A stretch of DNA of 64,000 nt from Argyresthia goedartella. Lineage: Eukaryota > Arthropoda > Insecta > Lepidoptera > Argyresthiidae. The notes under the pieces were generated by a model. That model ran no database searches. It had not been told where the DNA came from and saw nothing but the letters and a program-made list of their open reading frames with translations. The DNA lies in NCBI GenBank assembly GCA_949825045.1, contig OX463806.1, positions 45,098,208 through 45,162,207 on the forward strand, given 5' to 3'. The position numbers were made by a program, and so were the translations under genes. Position 1 is the stretch's first letter. Each line of letters starts with the position of its first letter. Below, piece after piece: positions 56,745 to 64,000 of this stretch.

Positions 56745-57850
56745 ACCAATAGTAGATTGTACATCAAGGGCATAAAATACGCCATTTCACCCGAGACTTT
56801 GATATCCACCCGAGCCGCAGACAAGGGTGGATAGTTAATTCGAGGGTAAAATTGGGTTTATGACCGAGTTATACACACTGCTTTTCACTTCGATTGCGAG
56901 AAAATGAAACAATGGCATAGAAATGATCGTAAAACAAGATTAATAAAACGGGGGACAGGAATGCACGGCCCAGTAATGCCCGGCCCCGGAATGCCCTACC
57001 CCGGAATCGTGGGATTTGGGACGCCAATTCCGGGGCCGGACATTCCAAGCCGCACATTACTGGGCCGGGCTTTCCGAGGCCGTGCACTGCCTGTTCGACC
57101 CCGGAATGCCCGGCCCCGGAATTGAGGGACGTCTCTCATTGGGTGGAAATACTGGCTTCTGATTGGTCGAACATTTTCGATTTAACTTAGACGAATCTAA
57201 GGCCACGGTCCTAGTAGTGAGGTTTTTTTGTAAGCAAGTTTAACATTCTCTTCACACATATCATAACCTAAAAATTATTCATATTTGGTTAGTTTAAAAT
57301 AAAAACAAACTCAATTCTGCTATTTGTATTTGTATTCAAAAAAATAACACTGTGAAGACTGCGTTCAAGTGCATTATATTTATTGAGTCAAATTTGGCTA
57401 GAGTAGGTTATTGTGGCTAAATTTCAATTGGGTTATAGGTTAGGTTAGAACTTAGAAGAAGCAAAACCGAAGCGTAGCGGAGCGGAGTGGAGCGAAGCGT
57501 ATGCAAATTAAAAAAACATTTAATGATATTAATCGATTTTTTGAGATAGAGACACTATGAACACACCCTAATCTCTGATGTAGCAGTTGTATATGGTACT
57601 CGGGACGCCAATTCCGGGGCCGGGCATTCCGGGGTCAAGCACTTTTTTGTACGGCCACGGAATGCTCGGCCCAGGAATGACCGACCCCGGAATCGTGGGC
57701 TTTCGGGACGCCAATGCCGGGGCCGGACATTCCTGGGCCGGACAATACTGGGCCGGGTATTACAGGGACTCTAATAAAACAACAACAAATTGCAAAGAAA
57801 AGAATGACAAAAGCTTCCCGCCAAATTTTCTTTTTTATTTTGGTTTTTAA
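56745..57850 (-). mobile_element. Recombinase-family derivative with GC-rich repeat interior
   Basis: The low-coordinate end (56745-56905) matches the 3' terminus at 63.44-63.60 kb at roughly 85% or better over 160 bp, inverted. The high-coordinate end (57780-57850) carries a GGCGGGAA and TTCTTTGCAA leader like the one upstream of the ATG at 63264. Between them is not recombinase sequence but two blocks of GGCCGGGCATTCC-type repeats (56955-57125 and 57597-57770) around AT-rich filler. I infer a non-autonomous element on the minus strand. The 5' limit is uncertain. Confidence 0.5.
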
Positions 57851-58593
57851 TTTCCGACATCTGATATTAGACTAAGGTACTTAATACTGCCAGGTCATTT
57901 AATGGTTTGATACGTTTTTAAATAATAATTTACTTCTATTTTATCTATTTTTAATAATTTAGTAACAGAAAACACGAATGTGAAATTCATTAAAGCAAAT
58001 CAGCTAAAATAACAAGTTTATTCTACGAAGTTTTATTGTGCGTGTAGATTTTAGGCCCGATTATCTCAGCCTTTAAAACAATTTTTCAACACACTTTCTC
58101 ATAAAATGGCCCTAATTTCACCGCACTTAGGCACATAATGACATCTGTAATCAAACTGTGAATTTGTCATTGCTATTATTCACAAGTGAGTAATAGGGCT
58201 TTATATTTTATTGGTTGAGTTGCTTTGTTCTGAAAAAAGTTTCGATACAAAAAAGATCGTGTTCAATAGTAAAAATAAATTAATATACCTATTGCTTGCT
58301 AATTTCATTCAACTTCGTATTTAAATAGATAATTTCAACTTGTACGTTTTTACTTAATAAAACTTTCACTTAAATATTACTTTTGTTTTCGCTGTAATAA
58401 AGAAAACTTTGAAATCCCCATTTTCGCCAATTAAAGCAAAGCCAAAAAAAAAGAAACCTCTTTCTTTTAGTCTATGGCTGATCGCTATTGTTAGATGCGC
58501 GCGCATAGGTAAACAGATTAATTTTTCCCGTCATTGCGAAGAAAATTTCACAACTGTTTTCACTGTTGAAATTATAGTTATTTATTAATTAAA
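57851..58593. other. AT-rich, probable 5' region of recombinase copy 2
   Basis: No gene. Position suggests it contains the 5' untranslated part and terminus of the 58594 recombinase copy, but I could not match it to the 8150-8250 terminus. Confidence 0.35.
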
Positions 58594-60281
58594 ATGTCTA
58601 CAAGTACTAGTTATGAAGAAAATTATTTATGTTGTAGGTACACCGCCCGATATAAGATGTGAAGCCCTTAACGTTACGGAAAGTTTACTTCCTGAAAACT
58701 CCAAGGACAAATATCTATTAGCGAACCAAAATTTCATTCAATGGCAAAACAACAAGAAATAGCAGTCTTTTTTAGTACTTTGTTCATGGCGTACTTTAAA
58801 GAATTATCTTCTAAGTACAAACCTAGCTTTTTGTGGTGTGTATTTATGTCACCGTATGATAGTCAAAACCGTTAGTTGATAAACTAACGTTTTTTTTTCT
58901 CGTAAGTTGGTCAACTAACGACAGATAGTAAACGGCAACAAATATAATGATCACCAAAATATTTTTTTCCTACCCAAAATGGACAAATGAACACCAAAAG
59001 TTGCTAGGTTGAACATGTAAGAACAACAAAAAATACTATAATAATAAATAAAACATAAACTTAAGTATATAAAACATAAAAAGAAGTTTGGTGATCATTT
59101 TTCCAAACACAATTTCGTGGACATTTATCCATTCTGGCAGTCATTTCGAATTTATTGGTACTAAAATAGGTGCGTTTTTGGTAATCGTTTAAACATAAGC
59201 CATAGTAAACTGTAGCTTACTGCTTACTATATGAAGCGTTAGTTGATCAACTAACGGTTAAAACCATTAAATAGTAAACTGGTTTAAACTTGAATAGCAA
59301 ACGAAATACCAGGGTAAACACTGCGGTAGCTTAGGTGAAAACTAGAGAAGGCGAGCGCAGCGAAGCCCCCGAGTAGTCTTCGTGTTAGGTTGACATGTAA
59401 GAACACTATCTGTCGGTGGCTGATCAATTACCGCGTTAGTTTATCAACTACCGCGTTAGTTTATCAACTACCGCGTTAGTTTATCAACTAACAGTTTTTA
59501 CTATCTTCCGGTGATATACATATATACTCAATGTTAAAAGTACAGTCCGAACAAAAAATAGAGTGGGAGTTAAAAACATACTCTAATTTATCAGTTTATC
59601 TAAAGACACTATCCCATGGATTTAAAAGCAAGAAATCAACGGTTTAATCGTCTAACAATATTTAAAAAAATATAAAAGATGCTCCAGATACCCAATATCT
59701 GGCTACTAAGGTTAGTTAAATTAATTTTAAATATCTAGGCGACTTCAGCCTGTGTTGAACTTAATTATTGTTCATTTTTTTCAGGTTGATTTAATATTTG
59801 GTGTAACTGGTGCATTAAGGATACAAGAATTAACAAATATAACTGTAAAAGACATAGAGAACCATGGCCAGATGTTTTTAGTGAAGATACCTATCACGAA
59901 AAATAAAATACCGAGGTCATTCACCATACGCGGTCCATTCTATGAAATTGTTAAGAAGTATGAAAGTTTGCGTTCACCAAAAGCAAAAATGACCATTTCT
60001 TTCTAAATTACCAGAATGTTAAATGTACCTGTGAGCCTATAGGTACAAACAAATTTGGTTCTATGCCTAAAGAAATCCCTAAGTTTTTAGATATAGCAGA
60101 TGCTGAGAACTACACTGGACATAGTTTCAGAAGAAATCCAGCTACATTGCTGGCTAATTCAGGAGCTGATATAATGACTTTGAAGCGTCATGATGGATGG
60201 CGACCTAACAATGTAGCAGAATCATACGTAGAAGATTCCATACAAAACAAGAAAGAAATTTGTGCAAAAATCACCAGATGA
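58594..60281 (+). pseudogene. Tyrosine recombinase, decayed copy 2, split by a TIR element
   Basis: This is a second copy of the 6.7-7.8 kb recombinase, in the opposite orientation. It has three parts. The N-terminal part at 58594-58848 includes LLPENSKDKYLLANQNF and KPSFLWCVF, with a stop after NNKK. A middle piece at about 59520-59715 ends QYLATK before a gttag donor. The catalytic part at 59784-60281 follows a tttttttcag acceptor and includes GALRIQEL, GHSFRRNPATLL, LKRHDGW and ESYVEDS. A frameshift near 60000 separates the box I part from the HxxR-Tyr part. The intron lies at the same place as in copy 1. The gap 58849-59514 is an inserted TIR element. It is clearly dead. The catalytic Arg, His, Arg, His/Trp and Tyr are still recognisable. 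Confidence 0.85.
58849..59514. mobile_element. Family-B TIR element inserted in recombinase copy 2
   Basis: The ends are inverted repeats of about 41 bp with a few mismatches (TCACCGTATGATAGTCAAAA at the left; ends ...CTATCTTCCGGTGA). Each includes a self-complementary GTTAGTTGATAAACTAAC unit. At the right the unit CGCGTTAGTTTATCAACTAC is repeated three times in tandem (about 59430-59490). The interior holds sequences shared with family A (CTGCGGTAGCTTAGGTGAAA, GTGTTAGGTTGACATGTAAG). No open frame of note is present. It interrupts the recombinase after LWCVF, and coding resumes after its right end. Confidence 0.75.
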
Positions 60282-60793
60282 ATTGACTTGATTCTGAGGC
60301 GCGTCCTACTGGCGAAACACCAAGTGTATAATGAATGGATTTCACCTTCCTACACGAATAATGAACCATCCCAAATAACATATAGATAATAGCATAACGT
60401 AATAGAACATGAAAGTATTTCAGTAAAAAATCTATGATGAGACCGCTGTGCCATCGAAAACAGTTAATTATAATATTATTAAATGCACATTTACTAATTG
60501 ATTCTCAAAATAAACTTTTTTTCTACTAAATAAAATGACCTTTAATATTATTTTCTTCACAAGTGTGTTGAAAAACGTCGAATGATACGCGCGTGTATTG
60601 ATGATTACCGTCCTCGGCTCTCTTAAGACCCTTACCTAACGGCTCGGGTCTCAATGGCGCCTCAGCGGTAATCACCAACATTAAACACTTGTACCATAAT
60701 GTACTATTACTTTGTGCACTGTAGCATACAAGCGGGATTTTGTGCAGCTCACATCCAGCACAAACACGAACTTTGCGAGCATGTGAAGTAAAA

Positions 60794-60960
60794 TAGTACA
60801 TTTCCCACGAGTTCGCAAAGGTATTTACGAATAGAGAAGTTTACTGCACGAGCTGAAGACGACGTAAAAAGCCTTTTCAAACGAGTTAGGAATAGAATTT
60901 TTCCGCCTGAGAACCCAAAATCAAGCGACAAAGGTGCTATTTTTAGCTCAGAAGTTAGAA
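60794..60960 (+). repeat. Hairpin-terminus repeat, family C, copy 2
   Basis: This matches 13283-13470 in the same orientation over its whole length (TACATTTCCCACGAGTTCGC, CGTAAAAAGCCTTTT, AACGAGTTAGGAATAGAATT, AGGTGCTATTTTTAGCTCAG). The central palindrome is decayed here (apex GAGCTGAAGACG). It lies 0.5 kb after recombinase copy 2, but I cannot show that the two belong together. Confidence 0.6.
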
Positions 60961-61019
60961 AAATCTATTTCGTGTTATTTGTTGATTTGGGTAAACAAAT
61001 TACTGTGCTACGTACCGAA

Positions 61020-61400
61020 CTAACAAATCCGATGTATTCGTGGCATTCAAAAATTTCGTTGCAAAAAGTGAAGAAAAATTTAACACAAATTTTGTTCATT
61101 TGTATTGCAACAACGGTGGAGAGTATTTATCTAACGAAATGAAAAGCTTTTATTTTGAGAAAGGAATCACTTATTTGAAAGTTCCGTGAACTCCACAGTT
61201 GGATGGTGTTTCTGAGTAAATGATGCGAACTTCAACCGAAAAAGCTCGTAATACGGTTCATAATTCGATAAAAAGATCTGGGGCGACTGTACTGTGTGTA
61301 AATGTGATATTCTTGTTTGCCCTACAAAATTCGAAAAATAAACCATGACGTACATGCTGTCTGAAGTTTTTGCTACTAACTGTCAATTGTAATTGTTCCA
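61020..61400 (+). pseudogene. Ty1/copia integrase fragment
   Basis: In frame it reads FVAKSEEKFNTNFVHLYCNN, GGEYLSNEMKSFYFEKGITY, LKVP*TPQLDGVSE*MMRTS and TEKARN. This is the copia integrase core, in which (D)NGGEY and TPQ(L/Q)(N/D)GVSER...EKAR are diagnostic. The catalytic Asp of DNGGEY is Asn here, and two stops break the frame. Downstream similarity fades by 61400. No LTRs were seen, so it is a small relic. Confidence 0.75.
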
Positions 61401-61720
61401 AAACACATAAGTTCTAAATATATCGACATCAATACCATTTTCGAGGAAGGAAATTAAAATTAAGTTAATTGAATAAAAAGGCATTGATGATAAAGGTTTA
61501 CTGATATTATCTTCGCAACACCACGGTCACAAATGGCCACAAACAGCCATAACATAATGATAATGATAGCGAATATTTAAAAACCTACATGCTTGAAATT
61601 AAGAAATAATCAGTATTTTAATAAAAAACACACTCACACACACAATGGTCGCATTTCTGCCGCAGCGACTGACATAACAGCCTATATACGTAGGTAGGTA
61701 TAGAAATGTTCGCGACATAC

Positions 61721-61917
61721 CTGTTGCTGCTGCAGGAAGCAATGCATCGCCTGCGTGACATCAGCTGCGTGCACCGACGTATGGTAAGGGTTGGTGCTGT
61801 GGTAGCCCTCCTCGATCATGCTGAACAGCTTCCAGGCCTTCGCCGCGTCCAGCCGGAAGTGGGTGAGCAGCCCGTACACTTGGAATAGGTGCACGCTGAG
61901 GACTGGCAGGCAGCGGC
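61721..61917 (-). CDS. Pde7: PDE7-type cAMP phosphodiesterase, upstream catalytic-domain exon
   Basis: This exon encodes about 65 residues at the start of a class I cyclic-nucleotide phosphodiesterase catalytic domain, which hydrolyses cAMP to 5'-AMP. The reading runs from a [12 protein letters not shown] helix through [18 protein letters not shown] to [10 protein letters not shown]. The first His of YHTSVH is the expected general acid and the second is a metal ligand. The wording [11 protein letters not shown] is closest to the PDE7 subfamily. The acceptor (tgtcgcag) sits at 61918-61919 on the plus map and the donor gtatgt at 61715-61720. The exon opens with two bases of a split codon and ends in phase 0. 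It joins directly to the exon at 11719-11850. One oddity is that the near-invariant Asn after the catalytic His (YHN) is Thr here. The earlier part of the gene must lie beyond 64000. Confidence 0.93.
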
Positions 61918-62124
61918 CTGCGACAACAGGACAAACAACAAATTGAGGAATTATGAAAGCGAACATCAAAAAAGTTTATCCGAAATACTAAACGAGCGAC
62001 TTTTTCTACAGCAACATAGCGTTACACTTTTCTCATACGTGGTGGCAAAAGCCCAATTGAGCTCACTTTAGCTTGTGTCTTTCTCACTATCAGAGCAACA
62101 GGCTCTTGAGTGTTTATAATATTT

Positions 62125-62225
62125 TTTCACTTCTCTTGCTCGAAAAGTCCTTCTTTATGCTGGATGTAGTAGGATAGTAGTATGCAAAAAATCGCATTGC
62201 AGGCACTAGTGCATAAAGTGTCATC
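62125..62225 (-). mobile_element. Solo 5' terminus of the recombinase element
   Basis: Read on the minus strand, this stretch has GCATAAAGAAGGACTTTTCG followed by AGCAAGAGAAGTG. It matches the high-coordinate terminus of copy 1 at 8205-8250 (GCATAAAGTAG, then TTTTTCGAGCATGAGAAGTG). An inverted TTTATGC/GCATAAA pair precedes it in both. No recombinase sequence is attached, so it is a solo end or a heavily deleted copy. Confidence 0.55.
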
Positions 62226-62401
62226 TAAACAATAGATTAATAATGTAGGCTAAGACAATTGAGCCATTCAGCCTGACAGACGAGGCGACTGCATTTAATA
62301 AATTCGTTATTACAAAACATTTACTTTAATTTATTTGCATTCATAAAAAATAGACTAAAAACTAATAAAAACTTATTTAAGAATTACTGAACAAACTCGA
62401 A

Positions 62402-63060
62402 CGACTTCAAAATCTCGGGATTCGGTTTATCTTCGGGCTGCGCAAATACGACCATCTATCACAGCATCGCAAAGAGTTGAAGTGGCTTCCGATCCGTCTT
62501 CGTCGGGATTCTCACATCCTCCACCTCCTCTACAACATTTTGCGGAATCCACGCTATCCAACCTTCCTACGAGACCGTTTTCAATTTGTTTCTTCCAGCA
62601 GGCCTCGGAGGACCCACACAGTTTCTGTACTCACGACCCCACAACATAACACCGCGTCCTACGAGCACGGGTTTAGACTCCGGGCCATTCGGTTGTGGAA
62701 TGCACTCCCCTGCACCATCAGGGATAGTCCTACTCTCAATATCTTTAAAAGTCGTGTGAAGAAGCACTTCCTATCTCTTTAGAAATATAGGTAGTACTTA
62801 TGTATTTATAATTTATATATGTATATATATTTAATATTTTTTTATATTTAGGATGAATATTTTATGTATGTAGTTTATTGAGTTGTTATTTAAGGTATGT
62901 TGTACACATCGGTCTACCCGTGCTCTGTGATTAACCTATCTCATCCTGACATGGTTTGCTGGAAGAGATCTCTTGTTAGAGATAAGCTCGCCTTTGTACA
63001 CTATTTTAATATATATCTTGTCAATATAATTATTTGTGTGCAATAAAGAAATTATGAAAT
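62402..63060 (+). pseudogene. LINE C-terminus with intact last 100 codons and 3' UTR
   Basis: It begins with NLGIRFIFGLRKYDHLSQHR and runs on in frame through MKWLPIRLRRDSHILHLLYN, TFLRDRFQF, RRTHTVSVLTTPQHNTASYE, HGFRLRAIRLWNALPCTIRD and SPTLNIFKSRVKKHFLSL to a stop at 62782. The 3' UTR of about 280 bp ends in an ATTATGAAATTATGAAA tail. The RLWNALP...FK block is the usual C-terminal end of many insect LINEs. It is 5'-truncated. A close relative lies at 54770-55012. Confidence 0.85.
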
Positions 63061-63184
63061 TATGAAAAAACAAGTATAATTAAGATAAACATTAAAAATT
63101 CAATTATGATTCGGGCAGTACCGCGTACGACATAAGCTAAAAATGACATGCAGAAAATAAAAATAAAAAAAATTAAAAATACAG

Positions 63185-63590
63185 TGGCGGGAAAGAGACT
63201 TATTTTGACTTTTATTTAGTCGTTTTCTTTGCAAAACTTGTTGTTTTACGAAAGTAAATTAATATGTCGTCAAGTGAAGAGAAAATAATGCTTACGCCTA
63301 ACACACTAATGAAAACAAAAGCAAAAGGAGTTTTGAAAAGACATTCCCGCCTAAATCCTAGCAAATTTATCTTAAAACTAATGACAATGTCATGCTCTGG
63401 AGAAGCGGCCAACAAGGCAATACATTCTCAGAAAGTATCGAAGTGAAAAGCATGGTGAATAACTCGGACATAAACCCCATTTTACCCTCGACTTAACGAT
63501 CCACCCTTGCCTGCGGCTCGGGTGGATATCAACGCTTCGGGTGAAATGGCGTGTTTTATGCCCTTGTGGTACAATCTACTATAGTTGCCT
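63185..63590 (+). mobile_element. Internal-deletion derivative of the recombinase element
   Basis: A short leader (gcgggaaagag...ttctttgcaaaac) precedes an ATG at 63264 that opens MSSSEEKIMLTPNTLM, the same N-terminus as the recombinase at 7828. The homologous frame then ends. At 63436 the sequence jumps to the element's 3' terminus (cgaagtgaaaagc, CGAGTTA box on the minus strand, nested palindrome 63460-63560). The whole catalytic region is missing. The 60-codon open frame here is therefore a remnant and not a gene. Such a copy could only move with enzyme supplied by another copy. Confidence 0.7.
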
Positions 63591-63769
63591 GATTAGTATT
63601 AGCTATGGTATTAGAAACAATCTTCCACAAATAAAAAAATAATAATCAAAACAAAAATAAGTCACCTTCAAATTAATTCAAAAGTAAGAAATAACATTTT
63701 TACATATACACGAAATTAATCACTATACTAAATTCATACGGAGGTACAAAACATTTTGTATCAAGGAGG

Positions 63770-64000
63770 TACAAATTCTCACTTCACAAATTAAGACCAG
63801 TTGAGTTTTGGATAGCAACATGTTAGAATTAGTAAATGATACGAAGTTTTTTGGAATAACCATTGATAGCAAATTGCAGAGGACTCCTCTGATAATTGAT
63901 AAATAAGCTGGTAGATTAAGTTCTGTGGCTTACGCTGTAAGAAACATCAGACAAAACACGCTACAAACAAGCTACGGCTAGGCTAGTTTATTTTAGTTAC
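63770..64000 (+). pseudogene. Same LINE family, third copy, cut by the window end
   Basis: In frame it reads KTS*VLDSNMLELVNDTKFFGITIDSKLQRTPLIIDK*AGRLSS, then VAYAVRNIRQNTLQTS and a degraded VYFSY. It is homologous to the RT C-terminal segment at 35000-34860. Stops and a gap near GYG show it is dead. It may continue past 64000. Confidence 0.7.

Larger units (their letters stand above)
11851..61720 (-). other. PDE7 giant intron (~49.9 kb)
   Basis: The interval between the two PDE7 exons is a single intron. The upstream exon ends ...CFLQQQQ and the downstream one starts [10 protein letters not shown]. Joined in phase 0, they leave 13 residues between the conserved CFLQ and MSCIIAA blocks, which is the spacing I recall for vertebrate PDE7, so no exon is missing between them. 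The intron is filled with the mobile elements listed separately, on both strands, several of them nested. I saw no other credible host exon in it. Confidence 0.85.

Noticed and set aside
56869..57850. Collagen- or proline-rich-looking frames (PGPGMPYPGIVGF..., GTPIPGPGIPG...)
   Set aside because: The peptides come from tandem GC-rich palindromic words. Frames exist on both strands and neither has a start or splice context.
62477..62782. Functional 101-residue gene
   Set aside because: The open frame is the C-terminus of a 5'-truncated LINE, with upstream frame homology and a LINE-like 3' tail.
1..64000. CRISPR array
   Set aside because: No regularly spaced identical repeats with unique spacers. 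The tandem arrays at 15.5 and 37.5 kb have no spacers, and the genome is eukaryotic.

Overview
The window looks like a piece of a repeat-rich insect nuclear genome, most likely a moth or butterfly. It is AT-rich and almost gene-free. It carries lepidopteran-style dispersed repeats, mariner copies, tRNA-headed SINEs and decayed non-LTR retrotransposons. There is no operon structure, no bacterial-style dense coding and no true tRNA or rRNA gene. The lepidopteran assignment is an inference from repeat types; the sequence contains no marker gene that settles the species.

The only convincing host gene is on the minus strand: two consecutive exons of a PDE7-type cAMP phosphodiesterase, at 61721-61917 and 11719-11850. 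Both have consensus splice sites and phase-0 junctions. Their join gives the spacing expected of the family with no residue missing. The ~49.9 kb between them is therefore a single intron, and most of the window is that intron. The rest of the gene should lie beyond both ends.

The intron is a graveyard of mobile DNA. Class II: two mariner copies (26.3-27.8 kb, interrupted by a retrotransposon tail; 45.5-46.8 kb, nearly complete), a third transposase fragment (39.4 kb), several TIR elements and MITEs (4.0/52.5, 8.9-9.8, 18.6/44.3, 55.0/58.8, 55.5 and 46.8 kb), and two copies of a THAP-like first exon in inverted orientation (2.4 and 25.6 kb). Class I: at least three copies of one EN+RT LINE family sharing a 3' UTR stem-loop (22.6-24.1, 34.2-36.2, 63.8-64.0 kb), other LINE remnants (20.7, 28.4, 29.5-30.4, 38.6, 54.8, 62.4 kb), RTE-like tails, a copia integrase remnant (61.0 kb), and many SINEs.

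The most interesting set is a tyrosine-recombinase (Crypton-like) family. One copy at 6.6-8.25 kb has a nearly intact two-exon recombinase with the full catalytic set and a single nonsense codon. A second, decayed copy at 58.6-60.3 kb is split by a TIR element. Short deletion derivatives lie at 63.2-63.6 and 56.7-57.9 kb. Their 3' termini are nested palindromes whose stems differ from copy to copy, while the apex (a GCC-GNA-GGC or GCGAAGC mini-hairpin with flanking GA steps) and a distal CGAGTTA box stay the same. The same apex tops palindromes in several other repeats of the window. This suggests a structure-recognised terminus, which I put forward as the main candidate for something undescribed.
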